From contig NZ_JBDWAS010000052.1 in the NCBI RefSeq assembly GCF_039978735.1, positions 115,697 to 179,696 on the forward strand: a DNA stretch of 64,000 bases. The letters run 5' to 3'. Numbering within the stretch: position 1 is the first letter of the stretch; each line of letters starts with the position of its first letter. Source of the DNA: Maricaulis sp039978735. Lineage in GTDB: Bacteria; Pseudomonadota; Alphaproteobacteria; Caulobacterales; Maricaulaceae. This document shows positions 8,034 through 16,194 of this stretch, piece after piece. The notes beneath the pieces are model-generated. The model was not told the DNA's origin. It was given only the letters and a program-made list of their open reading frames with translations, and searched no databases. Position numbers and translations under genes: made by a program.

Positions 8034-9752
8034 TCAGTCCTCCATCATGTCGGCATTGGATGCGCCCGGCGGCACCAGCGGCCAGACGTTTTCACGCGGG
8101 TCGATCAGCACATGGGCCAGGATCGGGCCGCGCGCGTTCAGCAAACGGTCGATTGCGCCGGGAACCTCGTCCCGGCTGTGAACCGTGAAGGCTTCGATGC
8201 CGAAGGCGTGCGCCACCTCGGCGAAATCCGGATTGTCGTAGAGATCGATCTCGGAAAAATTCTGGTCGAAGAAGTATTCCTGCCACTGGCGCACCAGGCC
8301 CAGCGAGGCATTGTCCAGCAGCAGGATGCGGATCGGCACGCTGTAGCGCCGCGCGGTCGCCAGCTCCTGGATATTCATCATGATCGAACCGTCGCCGGAG
8401 ATCGTGACGACCTTGGCGTCGGGACGCTCCATGGCGGCACCGATACCGGCCGGCAGGCCGTAGCCCATCGCGCCCAGCCCGGCAGAAGTCAGGTGGGATT
8501 CCGGACGCGAGAAACGGCAATGCTGGGCCACCCACATCTGGTGCTGGCCGACATCGCAGGCGGCGATGAAATCGTCGCCGGCCGCTTCGGACAATTCCTT
8601 CAGCATGGCGGGTGCGAAGACGCCATTGCCCGGCGCGTCATAGCGGAAGGCATGGCGCGCCTTGCGTTCGCGGCAGGTCTCGCGCCAGGGGTCGATGTCC
8701 AGATAGCCCGGATCCATGCGTGCCAGCGCGTCGCCGATATCGCCTGCGATCGCCACATCGGCGGCGCGCAGCTTGCCGATCTCGGCGATGTCCGCATCCA
8801 TGTGGATGATGCGGGCGCCCTTGGCGAAACTGTCCAGCCGGCCGGTGGCCCGGTCGTCGAACCGCGCACCGCAGCACACCAGCAGGTCGCACTCGTCCAC
8901 GGCGACATTGGCCGCGCGTCCGCCATGCATGCCCAGCATGCCCAGGAAATTCTCGGCATCGGGGTGCGGGCAGCCCAGACCTTTCAGAGTCGCCACGGCG
9001 GGAATGCCGGTGCGGCCCATGAAGTCCCGGACCGCATCGACGGCGCGGCCCAGGGCAACACCGCCGCCGATATAGAGAACGGGGCGTCTGGATTGAGTCA
9101 GCAGGGCCGTCGCCGCAGCCACATCGGCGTCACTGGCACGGGACGGCCCTGCTGCAGGCCGAGGCTCTGGGGGTAAGGTGGGGTACGCCTCGGCTTGTAG
9201 GACATCCTTCGGCAGATCGATCAGGACGGGGCCGGGACGCCCGCTTTCCGCGATCTCGAAGGCTTCGGCGATCATCTCCGGTATCCGCATGGGATCGCGG
9301 ATGATGATCGAGTGTTTCACGACCGGCATGGACATGCCGAAAACATCGACTTCCTGGAAGGCGTCCGTCCCCATCAGGCCCGACGGGACCTGGCCCGTCA
9401 GGATGATCATGGGGACAGAGTCCATGTAGGCATTGGCGATGCCGGTCAGCAGGTTCGTCGCGCCAGGACCGGACGTGGCCAGGCACACACCGGCCTTGCC
9501 GGTGATGCGCGCCTGGGCGTCGGCGGCAAAGGCGGCCGCCTGCTCGTGGCGGACCAGGATGTGCTGCAGGCTCGAGCCGGTCAGGGCGTCGTAGACCGGC
9601 ATGATCGCCCCGCCCGGATAGCCGAACACGCGCTCGACACCCAGGGCCTCCAGCGTGCGTACGACGGCATGCGCGCCGGTCTGCTTGGCTGTCTTGGGTG
9701 CCGGAGCGGTCTCTGCTTCGGTCAGGCTGTCATTGGCGGGCAGGGCGGTCAT
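8034..9752 (-). CDS. ilvB: Acetolactate synthase large subunit
   Basis: A 572-residue thiamine-diphosphate enzyme that forms acetolactate or acetohydroxybutyrate, the first common step of branched-chain synthesis. Motifs are VFGYPGGAIMPVYDAL near residue 40, the activating glutamate in HEQAAAFAA, and the cofactor-binding GDGSIMMNIQELATA near residue 450. It is followed after 3 bp by the short regulatory subunit and preceded by ilvC. The pair IlvB(572)/IlvN(99) resembles the IlvG/IlvM arrangement. Confidence 0.96.
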   Translation of the reverse strand: MTALPANDSLTEAETAPAPKTAKQTGAHAVVRTLEALGVERVFGYPGGAIMPVYDALTGSSLQHILVRHEQAAAFAADAQARITGKAGVCLATSGPGATNLLTGIANAYMDSVPMIILTGQVPSGLMGTDAFQEVDVFGMSMPVVKHSIIIRDPMRIPEMIAEAFEIAESGRPGPVLIDLPKDVLQAEAYPTLPPEPRPAAGPSRASDADVAAATALLTQSRRPVLYIGGGVALGRAVDAVRDFMGRTGIPAVATLKGLGCPHPDAENFLGMLGMHGGRAANVAVDECDLLVCCGARFDDRATGRLDSFAKGARIIHMDADIAEIGKLRAADVAIAGDIGDALARMDPGYLDIDPWRETCRERKARHAFRYDAPGNGVFAPAMLKELSEAAGDDFIAACDVGQHQMWVAQHCRFSRPESHLTSAGLGAMGYGLPAGIGAAMERPDAKVVTISGDGSIMMNIQELATARRYSVPIRILLLDNASLGLVRQWQEYFFDQNFSEIDLYDNPDFAEVAHAFGIEAFTVHSRDEVPGAIDRLLNARGPILAHVLIDPRENVWPLVPPGASNADMMED

Positions 9753-9773
9753 GATCCTGGAGCTTTCCTGTCG

Positions 9774-10802
9774 TCAGTGCGTGTTGGCGCCGGGCTGCAG
9801 CCACGGCATGTCGGCGCGCAGTTCGGCACCGGTTTTCTCGATCGGGTGTTCCAGATCTTTGCGCAGCAGGGCCTGGTATTGCGGCTTTCCGGCCTGGTTC
9901 TCGGTGATCCAGTCACGGGCAAACGTGCCGTCCTGGATGTCGCGCAGCACTTCGCGCATGCGGGCCTTGGTCTCGTCATTGATGACGCGCGGGCCCGAGC
10001 GCAGATCGCCGTAGATGGCGGTTTCCGAGATGAATTCGTGCATCTTCGCCATGCCGCCCTCGTAGAGCAGGTCGACGATCAGCTTGAGCTCGTGCAGGCA
10101 TTCAAAATAGGCGACTTCCGGCTGGTAGCCGGCTTCGACCAGCGTCTCGTAGCCGGCCATGACCAGCTCGGTCGTGCCGCCGCACAGAACGGCCTGCTCG
10201 CCGAACAGGTCGGTCTCGGTCTCTTCGGCAAAAGTCGTCTCGATCACGCCGGCCGTCGCACCGCCGATGCAGGCGGTGTAGCTCAGGGCGCGGTTGCGGG
10301 CCTTGCCGGTGGCGTCCTGGTTGACCGCAAACAGGCAGGGCACGCCGCGGCCGATTTCGAACTCGCGGCGGACCAGATCGCCTGGGCCTTTCGGGGCGAC
10401 CAGGATGATGTCGGTATCCGGATCCGGATGAACCCGGCCGAAATGCACCGAGAAACCGTGGGCAAACAGGATGGCATCACCCTTGTCCAGGTTCGGCGCG
10501 ACCATCTCGCGATAGACGGCTTCATGCGTCATGTCCGGGGTCAGGATGGCGATCACATGGGCGGCCTTGGTGGCTTCTTCCGGCGTCGCCGTTTTCAGCC
10601 CGTCAGCCTTGGCCTTCTTCTCGCCGGCGCCGCCGGGACGCACGCCGACGATCACGTCGCAGCCGGAATCCTTCAGGTTCATGGCGTGGGCACGCCCCTG
10701 GCTGCCATAGCCGATGACCGCAATCGGCCTGGACTTGAACTCGGTGGTGTCGACTTCGAAGGCGGCGCGCCGGGAAGTCGATTTGGAAGCGGACGCGGTC
10801 AT
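9774..10802 (-). CDS. ilvC: Ketol-acid reductoisomerase
   Basis: A 342-residue class I enzyme that converts acetolactate with NADPH and magnesium to dihydroxyisovalerate (or the methylvalerate analogue). The Rossmann motif VIGYGSQGRAHAMNLKDSG is near residue 32, APKGPGDLVRREFEIGRGVP near residue 135, and EQAVLCGGTTEL with the metal-ligand acidic residues near residue 200. The first 25 residues (MTASASKSTSRRAAFEVDTT) are a short low-complexity extension. The start overlaps the ilvD stop by 4 bp. Confidence 0.97.
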   Translation of the reverse strand: MTASASKSTSRRAAFEVDTTEFKSRPIAVIGYGSQGRAHAMNLKDSGCDVIVGVRPGGAGEKKAKADGLKTATPEEATKAAHVIAILTPDMTHEAVYREMVAPNLDKGDAILFAHGFSVHFGRVHPDPDTDIILVAPKGPGDLVRREFEIGRGVPCLFAVNQDATGKARNRALSYTACIGGATAGVIETTFAEETETDLFGEQAVLCGGTTELVMAGYETLVEAGYQPEVAYFECLHELKLIVDLLYEGGMAKMHEFISETAIYGDLRSGPRVINDETKARMREVLRDIQDGTFARDWITENQAGKPQYQALLRKDLEHPIEKTGAELRADMPWLQPGANTH

Positions 10803-12532
10803 GCGGTGATCTCCTGCTTGGATGTCGCGTTGTCGGTGGATTGCGGGGCGGCCGGAGTGTCGGCTCCGGCCGGAATGGTGACGGCGCCGCGCGAGGCCGA
10901 GGAGACCAGCGCGGCATATTTGGCGAACACGCCGCCGACAGATTTCGGTTCGGGCCGGACCCAGTCCTTGCGGCGCGCGGCCAGATCGGCGTCGACATCG
11001 ATCCGGCGGGCGCCAACATCGATGCGCACGATGTCGCCATTCTCGATCAGGCCGATCGGACCGCCGGCGGCGGCCTCCGGGCTGACATGGCCGATCACGA
11101 AGCCCTTGGAGGCGCCGGAGAAACGGCCGTCGGTGATCAGGGCGACGTCCTCGGACAGGCCCTGTCCGACCAGAGCCGCCGTGACCCCCAGCATCTCGCG
11201 CATGCCGGGGCCGCCCTTGGGGCCTTCATTGCGGATGATGATGATGTCGCCGGCCTTGACGTTGTTGTTCTCGATTTCGGCGAAAGCGGCTTCCTCGCTC
11301 TCGAACACGCGCGCCGGACCTTCCATGGCGGTGCGTGAATGGCCGGAGGTTTTCAGCACGGCGCCTTCAGGGGCCAGCTCGCCATAGAGGATGCGGAAAC
11401 CGCCATCGGGCTTCACCGGATCGGCGACGGTCTTGATGACGCGCTGGTTTTTCGACTCAACCGCTTCGGCGGCTTCCGCGTGCAGGCTGCGGCCGGTCAC
11501 GGTCGGCGTGTCGGCCAGCAGGCCGGCTTCAACCAGACGCTGGGCGAACAGGCGTGTGCCGCCGGCCAGGAACATGTGGTGCGCCAGGAAGCGGCCGCCG
11601 GGCTTCAGATCGGTGATCACCGGTGCGATGCCGGAGACCTCGTCAAAGATATCGATCGTGAAGGGCTCGCCCGCCTCGGCCGCAATCGCGGCCAGGTGCA
11701 GGATGGCATTGGTCGAGCCGCCGCTGGCGGAGGCCGCGATGGCGGCATTGCGCAGCGAGGCCTGGCTGACAAACTGGCGCGGCCGCGTGCCCGATTTGGC
11801 CAGCTCGACCGCCAGCTTGCCGCAGCGCGCGGCGGCAGCGGGCTTGTCGGGATGCGGCGCCGGGATGTCGTTGACGCCCATCGGCGACAGGCCCATCACC
11901 GACAGGATGGTCGCCATCGTGTTGGCCGTGAACTGGCCGCCACATGCGCCGGCACCCGGGCAGGCCGCTTTCTCGACGGATTTCAGGCCCTCATCGTCCA
12001 GCGTTCCGGCCGCGTGTGCGCCGATTGCCTCGAACACGTCCTGGACGGACAGGTCCTTCTCGCCCAGCCGGCCCGGCATGATCGTGCCGCCATAGAGGAT
12101 GCAGCCGGGCACATCCATGCGCGCCAGCGCCATGGCAGCCGCCGGGATCGTCTTGTCGCAGCCAACCAGGATCACCACACCGTCCAGGCAGTGCCCGCGA
12201 ACGGCCAGCTCGATCGAGTCGGCGATGGTCTCGCGCGAGATCAGCGAGGCGCGCATGCCTTCGGACCCCATGGAGATGCCGTCGGAGACGACGACCGTGT
12301 TGAAGTCGACGGGGAAGCCGCCGGCTTCGCTCACGGCCTCGCGCACCGGAACCGCCAGGTCCGCCAGGTGCATGTTGCAGGGCGTCACCGTGGTCCAGGT
12401 GTTCACGACGCCGATCATCGGCTTGTCGAAGTCGGCGTCCTGCATGCCGGTCGCGCGCAGCATGGCGCGGGCGGCGGCGCGGGCCGGCCCCTTGGTGATC
12501 GCGTCTGACGTTTTTTTCGAACTCTGTGTCAT
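10799..12532 (-). CDS. ilvD: Dihydroxy-acid dehydratase
   Basis: A 577-residue iron-sulfur dehydratase of the IlvD/Edd family that makes the 2-oxo acid precursors of valine and isoleucine. Cluster cysteines are visible in VGCDKTIPAAAMA near residue 120 and CPGAGACGGQFTANTMAT near residue 190. It is the first structural gene of the operon. The ATG at 12532 is used: GGAAAG lies about 7 bp upstream, while the longer frame to 12556 would run into the attenuator hairpin. Expression is likely controlled by the leader at 12553-12771. Confidence 0.96.
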   Translation of the reverse strand: MTQSSKKTSDAITKGPARAAARAMLRATGMQDADFDKPMIGVVNTWTTVTPCNMHLADLAVPVREAVSEAGGFPVDFNTVVVSDGISMGSEGMRASLISRETIADSIELAVRGHCLDGVVILVGCDKTIPAAAMALARMDVPGCILYGGTIMPGRLGEKDLSVQDVFEAIGAHAAGTLDDEGLKSVEKAACPGAGACGGQFTANTMATILSVMGLSPMGVNDIPAPHPDKPAAAARCGKLAVELAKSGTRPRQFVSQASLRNAAIAASASGGSTNAILHLAAIAAEAGEPFTIDIFDEVSGIAPVITDLKPGGRFLAHHMFLAGGTRLFAQRLVEAGLLADTPTVTGRSLHAEAAEAVESKNQRVIKTVADPVKPDGGFRILYGELAPEGAVLKTSGHSRTAMEGPARVFESEEAAFAEIENNNVKAGDIIIIRNEGPKGGPGMREMLGVTAALVGQGLSEDVALITDGRFSGASKGFVIGHVSPEAAAGGPIGLIENGDIVRIDVGARRIDVDADLAARRKDWVRPEPKSVGGVFAKYAALVSSASRGAVTIPAGADTPAAPQSTDNATSKQEITA

Positions 12533-12552
12533 CGAAGCTTTCCGTGCGGCGA

Positions 12553-12599
12553 ACACGAAAAACCCCGCTCCCAGGTTCCGGGAGCGGGGTTTTTCGTGT
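12553..12599 (-). terminator. ilv-leu attenuator (intrinsic terminator)
   Basis: A perfect 20-bp inverted repeat (12553-12572 and 12580-12599) with a 7-nt loop. On the minus strand it reads as a CCCCGCTCCC/GGGAGCGGGG stem followed by TTTTT. It ends about 20 bp before the ilvD start and follows the leader peptide stop by 22 bp. An alternative 9-bp pairing of 12642-12650 with 12579-12587 (one G-U) would use the upstream arm and disrupt the terminator, as expected for an antiterminator. Confidence 0.85.
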
Positions 12600-12621
12600 C
12601 TGCCTTTGCGTTGGTTTTTAC

Positions 12622-12771
12622 CTAGCCGGCAGGCGCGTACGCCACTCCCGTTATGGGGGTGATAATAAGTACGAGTACGAGTACGAGAAGGAGGAGGCCG
12701 AGCGAACCTGCCCGCGCGCCCTCAAGGGCGGCGGCCGGAAGAACCGGCAGAGCAGTGGCGTTCATCGACAT
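12622..12771 (-). CDS. ilv operon leader peptide
   Basis: A 49-codon ORF (47 if the ATG at 12765 is used) ending in TAG at 12622-12624. It contains twelve consecutive Leu/Val/Ile codons (LLLLVLVLVLII at 12661-12696), preceded by SLGL and followed by TPITGV. Several of these are GTA, CTT and ATT, unusual in this GC-rich DNA. I infer that ribosome stalling at these codons during branched-chain amino acid shortage frees 12642-12650 to form the antiterminator. No strong ribosome binding site is visible before either ATG, so the exact start is uncertain. The frame is open to 12867, but the upstream part has no sign of being coding. Confidence 0.8.
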   Translation of the reverse strand: MSMNATALPVLPAAALEGARAGSLGLLLLVLVLVLIITPITGVAYAPAG

Positions 12772-12794
12772 GACAGGGGTGATCCCGTTTCCTA

Positions 12795-12806
12795 TTGCGC
12801 TGCAGC
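12795..12806. promoter_or_regulatory. TTGCGCTGCAGC motif, site 1
   Basis: One of four intergenic matches to TTGCG[G/C]TGCAGC in the window. This one lies 24 bp upstream of the ilv leader peptide start and 160 bp before the DUF454 gene. The core CTGCAG is palindromic, so it could be a dimeric repressor site; the regulator is unknown. Confidence 0.4.
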
Positions 12807-12966
12807 GTGACCGCACTCGATTACGATTGCAACCCCTCAATTGGAAAATTTCTGCATCAAATCGCATATCGGGGTCGGTGCGAGCAAAAAACAGCGAAGG
12901 CGAGGGTTCCCGCGCAATGGAATTTCAAGGCGCAGAATCGTGCGTTTCGCGGTAGGCTGACGCATC

Positions 12967-13341
12967 ATGGTTCGCTTGTTGTGGCTGGCATTCGGAGGTG
13001 TGTGCGTCGGACTGGCAATTGCCGGTGCTGCGCTCCCCCTTTTGCCGACGACACCCTTCCTGCTTCTGGCGGTCTTCGCCTTCGCGCGGAGTTCGCAGCG
13101 GCTGCACGACTGGCTGGTCGATCACAGGCATTTCGGCCCGATGATCCGGAACTGGCGCGAGCATGGCGGAATTGACCGCCGCTCTAAACTGCTCGCCGTC
13201 GCCGCCATGCTGGTGGCGCTTCTGGTCAGCTGGGCTGTCGGTGTCGGCCCCCGCCTGCTGCTCATCCAGGCGCTGGTTCTGGGCGCATCCGCGACTTTCA
13301 TTCTCACCCGTCCGGACGGCCCGCGGCACCCGGAAAGCTGA
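12967..13341 (+). CDS. DUF454 (YbaN-like) inner-membrane protein
   Basis: A 124-residue protein with three hydrophobic spans (about 4-25, 26-42 and 75-112) and the family signature GAALPLLPTTPFLLLAVFAFARSS split over residues 19-42. It then has LHDWLVDHRHFGPMIRNW, typical of YbaN/DUF454. Members are small inner-membrane proteins of unknown role, sometimes found near regulators or heme genes. Here it stands alone, divergent from the ilv leader. The family call is confident; no function is claimed. Confidence 0.85.
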   Translation: MVRLLWLAFGGVCVGLAIAGAALPLLPTTPFLLLAVFAFARSSQRLHDWLVDHRHFGPMIRNWREHGGIDRRSKLLAVAAMLVALLVSWAVGVGPRLLLIQALVLGASATFILTRPDGPRHPES

Positions 13342-13903
13342 TGCGCCGTTCATCTTGCTCGAAATCCGGGCAGCCTGTCTCAATTCCGGGCAATGGTGGT
13401 GTTGCGGCAAAAAATTGCATGAAACCGGTTGACCGTGCTTCGGGCGAGGGCTGCTGATTTCCCCGCGGCATCCGATCATGTCGCGACTCTGTGGATTGAA
13501 CTGCTGGCGGCGACGGCCGCCAGCTCTTTTCCCCAGATCGGGAAAATATCCCGCAGAATGACCAGATGGTCAAAAATACGCACGAATAACTCCTAAAAAG
13601 TCGCCTTGAAGAAAAATGTTGCGGTGCAGCATTCGGTGTCATAGGGTTGTCAAACAACGAGCCGCGATGACGCGGCCATATCACAGAGCGCGTTGATGGG
13701 GTCCGTCGCTGCCTGAGGGTAGTGAGGGTCAACTTGCCCGGCGAAACAGGTGTTTCGCCATTGCGCGCAATATTCGTGCACAAGTCCGATCCGAGTCGAA
13801 CAAGCGGACCGTTCAATCAAGAACGGTTTCACCGCATGCGACCGGTGCGCGAGGCTCACCCGCAGGCGGTTCAAGGGATGGTTGCCAGAGCGGGGGGATC
13901 CCA
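13342..13903. other. 562-bp intergenic region upstream of amt
   Basis: No ORF with a credible start or family match lies here. It contains the palindromic motif at 13616-13632 and a GCAA-AAAA-TTGC hairpin at 13407-13418. I looked for a sigma-54 promoter, expected for a nitrogen-regulated amt gene, and found none with correct GG-N10-GC spacing. Confidence 0.5.
13616..13632. promoter_or_regulatory. ATGTTGCGGTGCAGCAT palindrome, site 2
   Basis: A 17-bp near-perfect palindrome (7-bp arms with one mismatch around GGT) containing the motif TTGCGGTGCAGC at 13619-13630. It lies 270 bp upstream of amt and shares the core with sites near 12795, 22327 and 28484. It resembles the TGC-rich operators reported for PhaR-type repressors, but this is only a resemblance. 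Confidence 0.4.
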
Positions 13904-15256
13904 ATGATTGGCACAATGAAGACACGAAAGACACTTCTTGGCGGCGCGCTTGTCGCGCTGGCTGCCGGCGCCCTGGTCGCCGGGCCGGCCCAGGCCGAGG
14001 TGTCCGAAGAAACCGCATTCGTTTTCAACACGCTGCTTTTCCTGATCGGCGGCTTCCTGGTCATGCTGATGGCGGCCGGGTTCGCGATGCTGGAGGTCGG
14101 CTTCGTGCGGACCAAGCACGCTGCCGCGATCTGCCTGAAGAATATCGCGCTCTACTCGATCGCGGGCATCATGTTCTATCTGGTGGGCTACCAGATCATG
14201 TATGGCGGCGAGACGCCCTGGTTCGGCATGCCGGCAGTCTGGGGGCCGTCCGAACTGGCCGGCGACGCCGAAATCTCGCTGGAGACCGGGTATGCGGCAG
14301 CGTCCGACTGGTTCTTCCAGATGGTGTTCGTCGCGACCGCGGCCTCGATCGTCTCCGGCACGATCGCGGAACGCGTCAAACTCGGTCCCTTCTTCATCTT
14401 CGTCGTGGTGCTCACCGCCGTGATCTACCCCGTCCAGGGTTCCTGGGAATGGGGTGCCGGCTGGCTCGACAGCGATTTCGGCTTCTCAGACTTTGCCGGC
14501 TCGACGCTGGTTCACTCCACCGGTGGCTGGGCCGCGCTCGCCGGCGCGATCCTGCTGGGTGCCCGTACAGGCCGCTTCGGTCCGAACGCGACACCGATGG
14601 TGCCATCCTCCCTGCCGCTCGCCACGCTGGGGACCTTCATCCTCTGGTTCGGCTGGTTCGGTTTCAACGGAGCCTCGCAGCTGGCGATGGGCTCGGCGGC
14701 CGATGCGGTCGCAATCTCCCAGATATTCGCCAATACAAACATGGCGGCTGCGGCCGGTGTGGTGACGGCCTATCTCCTGTCGATGGCGCTCGGCGGTGGC
14801 AAGGCCAATCTCGCCTACTGCCTGAACGGCGCGCTGGCCGGCCTGGTCTCGATCACGGCCGAACCCCTGACGCCGACCATCCTCGAAGCGCTTGCCATCG
14901 GCGCGGTGGGCTCGGTGATCGCGACCTTCGGTGCCAAATTCCTGGAGGCCGTGCGCATTGACGACGTGGTGGGCGCCATTCCGGTCCACCTCTTCGCCGG
15001 CATCTGGGGCACGATGGCGGTTCCGCTGACCAATACCGAAGCCTCCTTCTTCGGTCAGGCGGTCGGCGTCGGCGCCGTCGGTGCCTTTGTCTTCCTGTCC
15101 AGCTTCGTGGTCTGGCTGATCCTGAAGATCACCGTGGGTATCCGCCTGTCGCCGGATGCCGAGAATGTCGGCGGCGACCTGTCCGAGCTGGGTCATCCGG
15201 CTGGATCGATCTTCGCCGCGATCGACCCGGGAAAGCCGACGGCCCCGGCCGAGTAG
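13904..15256 (+). CDS. amt: Ammonium transporter
   Basis: A 450-residue Amt/MEP/Rh-family ammonia channel of the inner membrane. After a cleavable N-terminal segment (LVALAAGALVAGPAQA) come about 11 membrane spans, with family motifs MLEVGFVRTKHAAAICLKNI, DFAGSTLVHSTGGWAALAGA, LWFGWFGFNGAS and VHLFAGIWGTMAVPL carrying the pore histidines. The ATG at 13904 is chosen for its GGGGG ribosome binding site 7 bp upstream; ATG at 13916 is an alternative. No glnK lies adjacent, which is unusual for amt. A TorF-like porin follows 234 bp downstream. Confidence 0.95.
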   Translation: MIGTMKTRKTLLGGALVALAAGALVAGPAQAEVSEETAFVFNTLLFLIGGFLVMLMAAGFAMLEVGFVRTKHAAAICLKNIALYSIAGIMFYLVGYQIMYGGETPWFGMPAVWGPSELAGDAEISLETGYAAASDWFFQMVFVATAASIVSGTIAERVKLGPFFIFVVVLTAVIYPVQGSWEWGAGWLDSDFGFSDFAGSTLVHSTGGWAALAGAILLGARTGRFGPNATPMVPSSLPLATLGTFILWFGWFGFNGASQLAMGSAADAVAISQIFANTNMAAAAGVVTAYLLSMALGGGKANLAYCLNGALAGLVSITAEPLTPTILEALAIGAVGSVIATFGAKFLEAVRIDDVVGAIPVHLFAGIWGTMAVPLTNTEASFFGQAVGVGAVGAFVFLSSFVVWLILKITVGIRLSPDAENVGGDLSELGHPAGSIFAAIDPGKPTAPAE

Positions 15257-15489
15257 CGGGGATTCCGGCTGGTGAGGCGACCCGTGCGGTCGCCGATCCG
15301 GCCGGTCTGCCCGGGGCCGAACCGACCGAACCCCAATCCCGAAATGCCGCGGACATCTTCCGGTCCAGACCCGGACCGCCGCGGTCCCTGAAATCCGCGC
15401 CAGTCAAGCTGCGCGCACCCGGAATGCTGCGCTCGCGCCCGGCCGATGGCCCGCCGAGCAAGGCCTGAACATCAACGAGGAGTAACGAG

Positions 15490-16155
15490 ATGAAAGCGAA
15501 CTTCCTGACGGCCGCCCTGGCCCTTGCTGCCCTGACCGGTCCGGTCGCGGCCCAGACCATTGAAGGCAATGTCGCCCTGACGACCAATTACGTCTTCCGC
15601 GGCATTTCCCAGACCGGCGACGGTCCCGCGGTCTCCGGCGGCTTCGACATTGCCGCGGAAAGCGGGCTCTATGCCGGCGTCTGGGGATCCAGTGTCGACT
15701 TCTCCGACGACACGACGATGGAGCTGGATCTCTATATCGGACAGAGCTGGGAGGCGGCCGGCTTCGGCTTCGATGTCGGTGGCATCTACTATCTCTATCC
15801 TGACAGTCCCGATGGTCAGAACTTTCTCGAAATCTACGGCGGTGTGAGTCACGCGCTCGGTCCGCTCGAATGGGACGCCAGCCTGGCCTATTCGCCGGAA
15901 TTCTACGGCGAGATCGGTCCGGGCTGGTATGTGTCGACGGGTCTCGCCCTGCCGATCAACGACACCGTCTCGATCGATGCCCGCGTCGGCGCCAGCCGGT
16001 TCGACGATTTGTCCTCGGCCGACTATGAGGACTATCAGCTCGGTATCTCCGGCACGGTGTTCGAGAATGTCGGCTGGGACGTCCGCTATTTCAGCGCTTC
16101 CGATGGCGGTGATGACGGCGTTTTCGCCACCATCTCGCAATCCTTCGGCGGATAA
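15490..16155 (+). CDS. TorF-like putative outer-membrane porin
   Basis: A 221-residue exported protein with signal peptide MKANFLTAALALAALTGPVA followed by AQ. The mature part begins with EGNVALTTNYVFRGISQTGD, the hallmark of the TorF/Gcw_chp family (TIGR02001), and shows the alternating aromatic and hydrophobic residues of a beta-barrel, ending in SQSFGG. GAGGAG lies just upstream of the ATG. In proteobacteria these genes often sit beside amt, suggesting a role in outer-membrane nitrogen uptake; that role is not proven. Confidence 0.85.
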   Translation: MKANFLTAALALAALTGPVAAQTIEGNVALTTNYVFRGISQTGDGPAVSGGFDIAAESGLYAGVWGSSVDFSDDTTMELDLYIGQSWEAAGFGFDVGGIYYLYPDSPDGQNFLEIYGGVSHALGPLEWDASLAYSPEFYGEIGPGWYVSTGLALPINDTVSIDARVGASRFDDLSSADYEDYQLGISGTVFENVGWDVRYFSASDGGDDGVFATISQSFGG

Positions 16156-16162
16156 GACGGAC

Positions 16163-16187
16163 GGCGGGCAGGACAGTCCTGCCCGCC
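16163..16187. terminator. Hairpin between convergent genes
   Basis: A perfect 11-bp inverted repeat GGCGGGCAGGA/TCCTGCCCGCC with a 3-nt loop. It lies between the stops of the TorF-like gene and the convergent YCF48-like gene. It lacks a T-run, so termination strength is uncertain. Confidence 0.5.
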
Positions 16188-16194
16188 GCTCCTG

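Noticed and set aside
12622..12867. An 81-residue protein gene instead of a leader peptide
   Set aside because: The upstream 32 residues have no coding signs; the Leu/Val/Ile run, terminator and antiterminator fit a leader peptide much better.
13404..13425. Possible sigma-54 promoter upstream of amt
   Set aside because: The GG and GC elements are 9 bp apart instead of 10, and the distance to the gene is about 480 bp.
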